Part shown: positions 54,100 through 64,000 of the stretch, piece after piece | Layout: each line of letters opens with the position of its first letter | Numbering within the stretch: position 1 is the stretch's first letter | DNA from: Tillandsia leiboldiana | Lineage: Eukaryota; Streptophyta; Magnoliopsida; Poales; Bromeliaceae | Length of the DNA stretch: 64,000 nt | Direction of reading: 5' to 3' | NCBI GenBank assembly: GCA_029204045.2 | Contig: CM055065.1 | Location: 15,317,251 to 15,381,250 of the forward strand | Notes under the pieces: model-generated | What the model saw: the letters and a program-made list of their open reading frames with translations, nothing else | What the model was told of the DNA's origin: nothing | Databases searched by the model: none | Position numbers and translations under genes: made by a program

Positions 54100-57000
54100 T
54101 GTGAGGTCCTGGAATCCCCCGCGTAGGGTTGCTGGTTGTTGGGCAGCTTTCGGTCGCCGTTGGGGGTGTTGGTGCGCGTGTTGGGGGCCCAGAAATGGAT
54201 TTGTGATGCAATTTGGGATTTGCTTGCATCACTGGAGGCCTGCGTGGGTTGCGCGCAATTTGGACACAAGTGGTGGACTTCGGGCTTAAATTGAGACCCC
54301 GTGGGAAGTTGGAGGACCCGTCGGGTGTTTAGAAGTGTTTTCGCGCGATTCAGATGTCAAAATTAGACTCCGGGTGAAGTCCGGATAAAAGTTTACCTCT
54401 CCGGTCGCCTTCGGGAATTTTTAGAGTTGGAATTGGGCAAATCGGACTTTAAAAATGGACCCGGCGCGAAAATCGGATCGAGCGGGCATTCGGCAAATTT
54501 TCGGGTGAGAATTTGGAGAAGCGGACATCATTTCTGGACTCAGCGCGTGAAATCGCTAAGGATGGACTATTTATTTGTTGGATTTGGAGTCCGGTAGGCG
54601 TGCGCGCTTTTCGAGGCAAAGCGGCACGCGGATCGAGACGCGCGTGGCGCGGATCCCGAGGAGGCTGCGGCGCGTCAGGCGAGGCGCGGCTGACGCGACG
54701 GGCGCGCCTCTGCGCGCGTCGGGGCAGGCGAACCATGCGCGGGCCACGTGGGGGCCGCCACGTGGCGGACCCCAGTTGGCGCCCGCGCGGGCGCTGGGGC
54801 GCCCGCCCGTGTCACGGGCGCGTGTCCCGCGCCTGTGGGCGGCCCGGTGTCACGCGCCCGTGTGGCGCGTGAGCTGCGCGGCCGCGTGGCGCGCAGGGAC
54901 GCGGCCACGTGGCCGCCCTTCCTCTTGCGTGGGCCGGGTGCACCCGGGTGGGTGTGGTGCACCGGCCGGTGCACGGTGCACCGTGCACCGTGGACCGCCC
55001 CCTCCCCTTTTCCTCTTTTTCTTCTTCTTCTTCCTCGCCGCAAGCCACTTCTTCTCCTTCTTCGGTTCCTTCTTCACCCGAGAGCGAGAGAGAGTGAGGA
55101 GGGAGGTTGTGGGATGTGCGGCGGCGCGCCGTGGACCTCGTGGAGCGCGCGAGTTTTTTCGTGGGGAGCGTTTCGGCGACGGCGGCGCAGTCGGGTAGGT
55201 CCCGTGTGTTGGTTTTACTGTATTTTTGTACAGTTTTCGGGGCGACCTTTTGGACTGTAATTAACCCTCTTGCTCTTTTCTGTGTTGGGCACCGTGCACC
55301 GTTTTGCGTGCGGACTCCGGCACCGTGCACCGTTTTGCGTGCGGACTCCGTTTTGCGTGCGGACTCCAGCACCGTGCACCGTTTTGCGTGCGGACTCCGG
55401 CACCGTGCACCGTTTTGCGTGCGGACTCCGTTTTGCGTGCGGACTCCGGCACCGTGCACCGTTTTGCGTGCGGACTCCGGCACCGTGCACCATTTTGCGT
55501 GCGGACTCCGGCACCGTGCACCGTTTTGCGTGCGGACTCCGTTTTGCGTGCAGATCCTGGCACCGTGCACCGTTTTGCGTGCGGACTCTGGCACCGTGCA
55601 CCGTTCTGCGTGCAGACTCCGTTTTGCGTGCGGATCCTGGCACCGTGCACCGTTTTGCGTGCGGACTCCGGCAGCGGACAAAGTTTTGCGTGCGAATCGC
55701 GTGGAGGCCAATTGCAAGTGTCTACGAGCAATTGGTGGCAAATCGAGGTGGGTGGCCTTATCTCCAAGTTTTATGGAATGTACATTAATTCTATTAATGT
55801 AGGACTATGCATGATAGTATATTTCCTTGTGTAGCATGCTAGATTGTTGGAATGGCTATCCCTTTATTATCGGTTAATGTGGTTATCTTGGAACTTGACC
55901 TAGCACCCCCGTCATATGTTGTATGTGTAACCAGACTAGTAGAAAACCCTCACTTGGGCTAGGGTTATTTATGCTTAGACATCCACACTGTTCCTTCATC
56001 CCTGACATAGTGTTTTCTCGCCCGGGTAGTGGGCCGAGAGGTCGGGACTTGCTTTTAGTGTGGGATGCTTTTGCACTCTTGCTTGGGAGCAGAGTGGAGT
56101 CTGGTAGTTGTAGCTGGGTGGCTTATCTGTGCCGGGAGCCGTTTGGGTAAACGGTAGTCCCGGGAGGTCTTGTTTCCCTGTTGTGCCGTCGTGGAGGGAG
56201 CCGTTGCGCAGACGGCAGTCCCGGGCCGTCGAGTATCTTCCGGTCCGCCTTGTTGGGAACCGTTGGGGTTGACGGTGGTCCCAGGTCGTTGAGTGTTGTC
56301 CGACCTGTTTTGTTACCCTGAGTTGTGGGTCGTTCCTGGCTGTGGAGTATCTCCAGCCAGTGAGCCTTGTGCTGCGAGCTGTTGGCGAGGCTAGTGTCTC
56401 GTGTTTCGAGTTAGCCGAGCAGCTGAGTCGTCGAGAGTTCTCCGACTGTCGTGCGAGGTATTTGGGGATCCTGAGTCCTACCGTTCTGAGAGTGAGCGTG
56501 GATTTTGACTAGCCTGCTTATGCCAATTTGTGTTACTCTATGCCGCGCCGTGTTCCTCAGTTGGAGTCGCGTCCCTGAGATGCCGCTGTGGATACGATGG
56601 GCCTGTTGAGGCAGTTTTGCGCGAGGGGTGAGTTAGTCGGGCAGGACGCCCCACGTAAATCCTGTCCTCATGGGGATGCGTGGTAGTGGGCAGGCGCGTT
56701 CCTAGTCGACAGGCGCAGGCTTGACTGGACCCTATGAGGCAGTCAGTTCGATTGGGTCTATTGAGCACCTTGGGTGCGAGTGGTCTCTTTTACTTGCATC
56801 TGTTCCACTTTTTGAGTATCTAGATAGAGGCATGATAGCTGTAGAGTAGTTTCCAGCCTTTCTTTCAGATTTCTTTGCCTGTTATCTTTTGCCTCTTGTA
56901 GACTTGGTGGGCAGACCGTTGGGCTTGTTGACGGTACCCACTGAGAACTACTGTGGGAAGTAGTTCTCACACCCGTCGTGGTGTCTTTTTCCCCAGGAAC

Positions 57001-57510
57001 TTCTCCTCCTGTTCCTGTTGCTCCAGTTGCTGATCCTTCTGACCGAGGCGAGGGAGTCGCGAGCTAGTTCCCTACCCGTCACTGGAGTGTAGCGGTACCC
57101 CTTCAGAGGAGAGCTTCAGTAGATTAGTTTTCTTCTTTTTCCTCTGTTGAGAGACCTTTGTTGTGAGGTATAGAGTTGTACTTTATTTTACAGTTTGAGA
57201 GACTGTTGTAGTGAGGATATTCTTTTATCGAGAGTCTGTACACTGATGTATTCATTGGAGATACCTCCCTTTTGAGTTTTGTATCAGAGGACTTTGTATA
57301 TGATAGTATTTGGGGAGATGGTTATTGTATTATTTTCAGTTGTACAGTGTTTGGACTTCAGTTTTAGTAGTCTACTTTCAGCTCTCTAATATCTGTATAC
57401 TGTAGTTGATTCTTTCTGCAGGTTAGACGCTTCATCTGTACGGCAGTTTCCGTACAGATGGCGGATCTGTTGGCGAGCCCGGGTGGCAGTTTCCACCCCG
57501 GGGCGTGACA
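54100..57510 (+). mobile_element. 3' LTR of element A copy 2 (clean copy)
   Basis: 3411 bp. It differs from the clean 5' LTR (34766-38295) by about ten substitutions, by one 20-bp GC unit, and by two 49-bp (31+18) units in the array (55288-55700: 11 long, 4 short). Hairpins at 56943-56968, 57434-57459 and 57481-57498. Confidence 0.92.
55288..55700 (+). repeat. 31/18-bp minisatellite, 3' LTR clean copy
   Basis: Eleven long and four short units, 413 bp in total, i.e. 98 bp shorter than the 5' LTR array. Confidence 0.9.
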
Positions 57511-58103
57511 TTCTTTGAGTCTAAGCTTGAGCCACGCCTCATGGTCCCGTGGTGGCACACCCCCACGGAGCTATGCCAATCCAACGGCGTCCCAATCGGC
57601 ACCCAATACCGCACGGCGATCATGATGTCGCAAATGGCCAACACCGGAGTGTCGGCTTGGAGGGAGCGACCCTACCAAGCATGTGCGAATGAGCACAAAC
57701 GGCAAGCAAGCAAGTCTCGATCATCGTGTCTAAAACACGGAATAGCAATCATCGTGTCTAAAACAAGGAATAGAATCACCGACCTTTAGGCCGGGGTATA
57801 GTATCTCAAGTGTCAATGTTTCATATACAATATTAACATTATCTTGCATAATGAAAGAGTAAAACATTTACAAGTTGTCCTCACATCTCAAACATGGAAT
57901 CTAACTATTTCATCTTGATTGTACAAGTTTAGAAGTTTTCTACTTGTATCTCACTACACTAGATGGCGCACTAATGTCATAATGTCCATTTATACATGAT
58001 CACGTGCTTAACATGTCCCAATAATTCTATAATAGGTATAGTTATTCTCTATTCATATCCAAAAGCTTAAGTTCACGAAAATTCCTATTCAATCCCCCCT
58101 TAA
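57511..58103 (-). mobile_element. X-family LTR, part after element A
   Basis: Continues the X LTR from 34765 after the TTCTT duplication. It is interrupted by LTR P at 58104. Confidence 0.88.
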
Positions 58104-59273
58104 TGTCACGCCCCGGGGTCAAAACTGCGACCCGGGCTCGCCAACAGATCCGCCGCCTATACAAAACCCAGCATAGGCGAAGCGTCCAACCCGCAAGAAA
58201 AGGTACTACAGCTAACAGATATAAGAGCTACAACTAAAAATCTGCTGTAAAACTAAAATCAACCACTTTACAACTTGAAATAATAATACAATATCCATCT
58301 CCCATAAATGATAATACAATCTCCTCAAATACAATAATCCAAAACTCAACTGGGAGTTAAACTGAAATAAAACATCAGTGTACAGGCTCTCAATACATAT
58401 CATATCCTCACTACAACAGTCTCTCAAAAGAGGAAATAAAATAACTAATCTACTGAAGATCTCCTCTGAAGGGGTACCGCTACTCTCCAACGACGGGTAG
58501 GGATCTAGCTCGCGACTCCCTCGCCTCGATCAACAACCGCAGAATCAGCAACACCCGCTAAGACTCTGCAAAACAAAGGAGAGAAAAGGAAAAGGAGGGG
58601 GAAAACCCCCAATGGGTGTGAGAACTACACCAAAAATGGAGTTCTCAGTGGGTACCACCGCCAAGCCCGACGATCTGCCCACTAAGTCCACTAGAGGCAT
58701 AAGATAACCAATGCAGTAAAAACTGAACAAGAAAGCTGGAGACACTCAACAGCTACCATGCCTCTATCTAAATGCTCAAAAGGGGAGAACCAAATAATGG
58801 TATGCAAACACTAGCACATGAAGTGCACAATCGACCCAATCGAGCTGACTGCCACATCTGGTCTAGGCAAACCTGCGCCCACCTACAACCACCTCCCACT
58901 GCCGGGCAGGAATTACGTAGGGTGTCCAAACGGACTAACTCGCTATCAAATAGTGGCTCATGCAGGCTATAGTCGAAATCCACGCTCTCTCAGAACGGAT
59001 AGACTCAAGATGCTCAACCTCACACACAACGGTCAAAGTACGATCAACGACATGGGACCACGGTCAAACCCAATGGCTCCCAACAACGCTAGCACTGGTC
59101 TAAACTCAGCTACCATACTCCACTCAGCCCCCAGGCACGAGAGCAACAATAAAAGTACCTGCCTGTAATAAACCCAATCAATGGACCAGTAAGAACTGGA
59201 ACTGCATGCTGTGCCTGCCATATCGGGTATGCTAGCCAACGCATAACGCCGACGGGAAAAAGGAGTCTCATGG
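58104..59273 (-). mobile_element. LTR P, minus strand
   Basis: Starts TGTCACGCCCC. Minus-strand hairpins CGCCTAT/ATAGGCG (58154-58160 with 58173-58179) and GAGAACT/AGTTCTC (58620-58646) occupy the same places as those of V and A but with other sequences. It is truncated at 59273 by an X LTR. Confidence 0.8.
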
Positions 59274-59667
59274 TGTAGTACACTAAACTTTAGCGAATTG
59301 CAAAGTTCTAGTGTGTGAAGGGTTAAATGATACCCTTCGGATGTTTTAGTAAGCTTCCGGAAGGTTCTAGAAGGTTTCCGGAGAGTTTGGACGCAAATCG
59401 GAAATTTTTGAAAAATCTGAAAATTTGAGGTTTTGGCTTCGGGGTCCGGATAGTCCGGGGACAGTCCGGACTGTCCCCGTGAATCTGGAATTCCACCTTC
59501 GGGGTCCGGACCGTTTTGGGGGAGTCCGGACCGTTTTGGTTTGTACAGCACAGCAAGAAAAGTAATAACATTTCTTGCAGGGGGCTTTTGGGCTTTTGTT
59601 ACATTAGGGTTTTTAACCCTCTTCACCTTCTCTTTTCCTCTCATTTGGAGAGAGCAAGAGAAAGTGT

Positions 59668-59707
<40 letters not shown>

Positions 59708-59937
59708 TCTTGGATTCCCTTCTCCACTCTCATCTCTCTACTTGGGTTCTTCTTCAACCTTCTCTTCTCCACCATTGAAGCTTGCTACAAGAGCTTGGAG
59801 GGAGGCAAGAGCTTGAAGAAGAAGGAAGTTTGGAGCTCTAGTTCCTATCCTTTGCATTTTTAAGGTGAGATTTGAGCTAAAAGAGGTTTGGAACACTTCT
59901 TTTCCCTTTTCTTTTGGGATTTTTGTAGGAAAACCTA
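59274..59937 (+). mobile_element. X-family LTR fragment (split by Z)
   Basis: From the X terminus TGTAGTACAC to the GGAAAACCTA point equivalent to about 10479 of the solo LTR, where element Z begins. Contains a (GA)n run at 59668-59700. Confidence 0.88.
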
Positions 59938-60263
59938 TGTAGTGGCCCAGGTTTTCGTACTGTGTTTCCCGTGAATCCTGGGTGAGAAACATCTATTATT
60001 GGTGTATTAGGTCCACAGTGCATCAAAGGGATGCTACGGATGGACACAGTGTGGTAGTTACTGTTGGTTTGACCTTCGGAGGTAATTGCCGAATTTTAGA
60101 AAATGATTTGGGCCAATCGGAGGCCGTATTTGAATTCAGCGCCGAAAAACGCTTGAAAACGGCTATTTACTTATTTATTTTGGAGTCCGGATGCCCAAAA
60201 ATGGACCCCCGGAAGTTTTCTGCGCAAATTGGTGCATGGGGGGACCAGTGGACCGGCCAGGGA

Positions 60264-60707
60264 CACGTGGCGGCTCCTCATTGGGCCGGCGCACGCCTCC
60301 CGGTCCACGGAAAGGGCCGCCGGTGCATGGTGGACCGGCGGGCCACGTGGCAGCACGCGGTTGGGCCGGTGCAGGGCGCGCGGCGCACGGGAGGGTGCGC
60401 GGGCAGCGCGGGCAGGCCGGGCAGGCGCGGAGTGGGCGTGGTGCACGGTGGACCGGGGCGCGCCACGTGGCGGCCCCGGGTTGGCTGGTCCATGTGCGCG
60501 TGGCGCACGCGGCGCCACGCGGCGGCCGTACGCGCACATGGGCGCACGTGGGCGCACGTGGCGGCGGTGCCCGCCGACAGCCGTGTCGGGCGGGGCCACG
60601 TGTCGCCACGCCGTTGGCTGGGGCACCCACCTTGCCGCCAATCACGGGGGACACGTGGCGCTTCCCCGTTGGGCCCGCACGGCTGCCGCCTGTTTGGCGG
60701 ACACGTG
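60264..60707 (+). promoter_or_regulatory. cluster of eight CACGTG boxes
   Basis: At 60264, 60344, 60464, 60545, 60555, 60597, 60652 and 60702; most are in CACGTGGC context, the G-box/ABRE core bound by plant bZIP and bHLH factors. They lie 230-670 bp upstream of the TATA box. Confidence 0.6.
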
Positions 60708-60937
60708 GCGGGCCGTGGGCCGGGTCGGACGGCCGGTTGGACGGGAAGGGATCCCGTGCGCGGGCGGGCTGGGCCGGGCCGCACTGTGCGCGCCCGGAAA
60801 ACCCTGGGCCGGGCCGCACTGTAGCCGCCCGAAACGTGGCCTGGGCTGCACTGTTCACGCCCGAAAGTGGGCCTGGGTACTGTAGCCGCCCGAAAGTTGG
60901 GACATGAAGGTCATTTTCCCAATTGTTTTGTTGGGCC

Positions 60938-60946
60938 TATAAATAG
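60938..60946 (+). promoter_or_regulatory. TATA box of Z LTR
   Basis: TATAAATAG with a CT-rich stretch right after it; the same box as in Y. Confidence 0.8.
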
Positions 60947-63154
60947 CCCTTCCCCTCCCTTCTTTTCTCCATTTTCCGAGAGAAAGAGAGAGAATCTGAG
61001 AGAGGTCATTGAAGAGAAGTTGTTCCTCACTGATTTTTCTACCTCGTGGTGCGTTCCCAAATTTTTTAGAAGTTCGACAGCGGCGATCCGGATTTTACAG
61101 TGTGCCTCGTTTTTCCCCAAGCTTGGCCCGTTATCGTCGCATTTCAGTCCGAGGAGTCCCCTGCGCAGTACAGGAGTCCTGTTTCGACGATTTCTTCGCC
61201 AGTGTGTTCCTAAGAGGTAGGGCTTCGTTTTTCGTGTTGGTCGTTTCTCTGGATTCAGATTCCTTGGCACGATTCCCGAGGTGTTTTGACCCCCTCTTTT
61301 GCTGTTTGGGTTTTTGGACAGCGGCGAGTTCGACGAATTGTTTCTCCGCGTAGGAATATCAGATTGAGGCGATTCAAAAGTCGATTTTGGGCTACTTTTC
61401 GCGAGGAACACAACGTGATTTTTCTGATATTTTAGGAGCTCGGGACAGAGGTGAAATTCCTCGTTTTGCGTGCTGATTATAAAAACAGCAAATCTGTTTT
61501 GAGACTTGTAGTTCTTACACCGTATACACTTATGTGATGTTGTAGGATACTGTTTCAGCTGACGGTGTGCATAGAGGACAGTGGGTATTTTCTTGGGTAT
61601 TGGGCACGCTTTTCAAGGTGGGTGGTTGTTGCTTACCTCATTACTGACTATCTCACTAGGAGTATTAGAGATTCCCGACTTTAAACAGATAATCGGTACT
61701 TGTACTCATGAAATGCATAAGTAAACCCCACAAATAATATGACAGCTCATTTATGGTAAACTGGGACACTGTTGTTGGACATATGCTGTAAACTATCATC
61801 GCATGCTAAAGTATTATCATAAAACCATCTTTTCTAAATAAATACTTTCCTTCTGTTTCTAAATGCGAACCTTTGCATGCTTGTTTGGACATCTAGATAG
61901 GCTACTATTTATTGCTACACTATCTTTGGGACTTGACTTAGGAGAAACCATGTTTCACTATTCTCCTTCGCATTTGGATATATATTGCTCGGTTTAAGCA
62001 GGGTTTGGGATAGTGTAGTTGAGGCTTGAGTCTGGGACAGGTTTGACTCGATTATATATTGTGGGGTATTGTGGTAACCGCGGACATGAGGCGGTTAGCC
62101 AGATATTGTTTATGATATCAGATTGTAGACTTATAGGGTGTTGCGGCGACCGCGGACATTAGGCGGTTGACCGGATGTTCACTTATGCATCAGATTGGGT
62201 TTCAGATTTTCCTAGTGGATGGTGTTTCCCACTTGTTGATTACTATTGCGTCTGATTGGGGATCAGGGTTACTTTAGTGGATGGATATTTCCCACTTTGA
62301 TCATAGTCATGATCCAGTCCTGCTATTGTGAGACATTGGTTACAGAGATGCTTGATACAGAGGTACTTTACTCGTGTGGGTCGCTCCCCTCGAGTGCCAC
62401 TCCGGAGTAGGCTTTACACTGTGCCGAGCGCCGGGCACCTTGATGAGTTGCGATTGGTGACAGAGCAGGCAGTGCCAGTACTTCCTGGCCCTTTGATTGG
62501 GTTTCTTTGGGCAGTTAGATTTACAGTTGCATGCATATACCGTAACCTTTGGCACAGCATCTAGAGGCATAGTAGTGGTAGTTTCTTTTTTTCCAGCAGT
62601 CTATATTGCATACCACTGTTCCTTCCTTTTTGCCTCTTATAGTCCTAGAGGGTGTGTCAGCATTTGAGGTTTTACCCACTAGGGGAGGCTACTGGTTTAT
62701 CTAGTAGTTCTCACCCCCATTGTTGTTTTCTGTCTTCTTCCCTTTGTTTTGCAGAGTCATCTGCGCGAGCTGCTGGGCCATCAGCGGCTGATCGAGGTAA
62801 GAGGATTGCGGACTAGCTAGATCATCTACCCCGACTGTGAGAGTAGCTGGACTTTTATTGCACCCCTTTTGTATCTCAGATTACAGTAGTTTACTTTTGG
62901 GACTGGTTTAGCCAGCTGTTTGTATTTTGGTTAGTGAGCTGGGAGTTTATTGTACTTTATTTCAGCTTGTATCTTATTTCCAGTCTGAGATTACTTATAG
63001 TTCTTTTAGTTCAGCTCTGTTTATGCTCTTCTATTGTATATCTTATATCTGAGCAGGTTACCAGCGCTTCGTGTACATGGAAAATTCTGTGTGCACGGCG
63101 GATCTGTTGGCGAGCCTGGGTTCTGGTTTACACCCGGGGCGTGACAGATTAAGT

Positions 63155-63166
63155 TGGTATCAGAGC
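63155..63166 (+). other. primer binding site (tRNA-iMet), element Z
   Basis: TGGTATCAGAGC, 9 nt after the LTR end at 63145. Confidence 0.92.
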
Positions 63167-63438
63167 TTAGGGATAGGTCAGTTGGGACTTAGGAAACCCT
63201 AGGCTTTTGGCAGACCCTAGGATGATAGGGCGCGAGAGGCGTGACACTTCGCGAAAGTCGTAGATTTATTTTTTGGACTCTTCCAGTGAGTGAAGAGGGA
63301 TCGACATACCCAATTTCTGGTGGACCGTTATGTTGGCTGCAGACAACATAAAGTCGCAGAAATTGGGGGATGTCTTTGACTTTCGCTAGATTGGGTCGTG
63401 TGGGGTTATGTTACTTATTCGTGATTTCTTGTGGCAGG
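63167..63438 (+). other. leader between PBS and gag of Z
   Basis: Non-coding leader related to those of A and W (CCCTAGGCTT, GACTTTCGCT..GATTGGGTCGT and TGGCTGCAGACAACATAA motifs). It ends TTGTGGCAG right before the gag ATG, which looks like a splice acceptor. Confidence 0.6.
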
Positions 63439-64000
63439 ATGCCTCCCCGACGTCGGATCCCTACTCGGGGTGTCCTGTTACCCCCTGATGAGCCAGGGCA
63501 GCCTACACCCCGTGAGCTTACTGAGTTGAGGGCCTTGGTGGCCCAATTGGCGGAGGGTCAGCGCCGCCAGGAGCAGAGGTTTGAGCAGCTCCTTGCCCAG
63601 AGAGAGGCACCATCCCCAGCTGTTCCTGAGGCCCTTGTGCCTCCTGTTGCACCTTTTGTGCCGTCAGCGCCATCTTCGAGTAGCGGGGCTCCTGGAGCTA
63701 TTCAGCCTCTGACTGCGGAGGAGGAGCAGGATATCGCTAACAAACTCTCCAAGTTTGTTCAGCGGGGACCCCCTAGATTCTCAGGGCGGGATGCGCAGCC
63801 CTGGGCTGTTGGGAGATGGCTTTCTGCGATGGAGAAGCTTTTTCGGGACTTCTTCATCGACCCGAGGTATCGAGTGCACATGGCGGTGAACTGTTTGGAC
63901 GGAGATGCTGATTTTTGGTGGCAGCGGGTAGAGCCCCTGGAGTTCCGGATTACTCGGCAGCTGCCTTGGGAGGAGTTCCGACGGATGGTGCTGGACACCT
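63439..64000 (+). CDS. gag: Gag of element Z, intact N-terminal part (runs off window)
   Basis: Uninterrupted for 187 codons from the first ATG after the leader to the window end. The start MPPRRRIPTRG is basic. Residues about 26-55 (RELTELRALVAQLAEGQRR, QEQRFEQLL) form a probable coiled coil. A Pro/Ala/Ser linker follows to about residue 95. The capsid-like Retrotrans_gag region then begins: QRGPPRFSGRDAQPW, AMEKLFRDFFIDPRYRVHMA, CLDGDADFWW and PWEEFRR, with the conserved WW and W-EF positions. No stop, frameshift or odd residue is visible. The protein would assemble the virus-like particle that carries element RNA in the cytoplasm. Together with the complete LTR and PBS it suggests Z is a young, possibly autonomous element. 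Zinc knuckle and pol would lie beyond 64000. Confidence 0.9.
   Translation, partial: MPPRRRIPTRGVLLPPDEPGQPTPRELTELRALVAQLAEGQRRQEQRFEQLLAQREAPSPAVPEALVPPVAPFVPSAPSSSSGAPGAIQPLTAEEEQDIANKLSKFVQRGPPRFSGRDAQPWAVGRWLSAMEKLFRDFFIDPRYRVHMAVNCLDGDADFWWQRVEPLEFRITRQLPWEEFRRMVLDT

Larger units (their letters stand above)
47209..57510 (+). mobile_element. element A, second copy
   Basis: 5' LTR 47209-50722, PBS 50731-50742, internal region 50723-54099, 3' LTR 54100-57510, then TTCTT at 57511-57515. The minisatellites match copy 1 in number and order to within a few bases (interval 38624-39891 versus 51051-52314). The left part carries scattered indels fading out by about 51.9 kb; the right part is clean. 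It is most likely the same insertion as 34766-45048. Confidence 0.9.
59938..63145 (+). mobile_element. 5' LTR of element Z
   Basis: A 3208-bp LTR from TGTAGTGGCCC to GCGTGACA. Eight CACGTG boxes lie between 60264 and 60707, then a TATA box at 60938-60946 and a leader with a possible splice donor after AGAG near 61214. The 3' end has weaker versions of the shared hairpins. It resembles Y (13327 and 23749) over the start and promoter. The rest of Z is beyond the window. Confidence 0.9.

Noticed and set aside
60171..60907. Overlapping ORFs of 150-240 codons in the Z LTR upstream of the TATA box
   Set aside because: The GC-rich composition gives open frames on both strands; they lie upstream of the promoter and have no recognisable motif.

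Overview
This window is plant nuclear DNA made almost entirely of nested, mostly decayed Ty3/gypsy LTR retrotransposons. I found no host protein gene, tRNA or rRNA. The evidence is LTRs of about 2.5-3.5 kb beginning TG and ending GCGTGACA, primer sites complementary to initiator tRNA-Met (TGGTATCAGAGC) just after several LTRs, purine tracts just before 3' LTRs, target-site duplications, and recognisable gag, protease, reverse transcriptase and pol C-terminal remnants. The organism is probably a monocot. Pineapple or another bromeliad is only a guess from general impression.

Layout (family letters are mine). X, an LTR family of about 2.5 kb, occurs seven times: 1-2156 (-), 6876-8525 (+), 9848-12334 (+, a solo LTR with TSD ATAGA), 12636-13326 (+), 30627-30797 (-), 33988-34765 continuing at 57511-58103 (-), and 59274-59937 (+). 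V/W/U is a related family starting TGTAGAGTAC: the 3' half of V at 2157-6875, complete W at 13621-23748 (both LTRs, PBS, PPT, degenerate gag-pol, TSD TCCGG/TCCGA), and the 3' part of U at about 25945-29653. W sits inside a Y LTR (13327-13620 and 23749 to about 25330). A gag half on each strand (8526-8950 + and 29654-30402 -), an LTR called T (30798 to about 32640 -), a protease/RT fragment (about 32655-33270 +) and the end of a minus-strand element S (33271-33987) fill the middle.

From 34066 to 58883 the same stretch of about 12.35 kb is present twice, separated by exactly 100 N (46401-46500). Each copy holds a non-autonomous element (family A; 34766-45048 and 47209-57510) with LTRs of about 3.4-3.5 kb and an internal region largely replaced by minisatellites. 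The two 5' LTRs share SNPs that the two 3' LTRs lack, and small indels become denser toward the gap from both sides. The best reading is two overlapping contigs joined by a scaffold gap, so this is one locus counted twice.

The right end is a younger element, Z (59938 to beyond the window), with an intact 3.2 kb LTR, a TATA box, a PBS and an uninterrupted gag reading frame from 63439 to the window end. It is the only coding sequence here that looks functional. Several LTR families share structured modules: a pair of hairpins with CAGTTT loops next to the PBS, a second hairpin with covarying stems, 20-bp-spaced palindromes upstream of TATA boxes, and dense CACGTG boxes.
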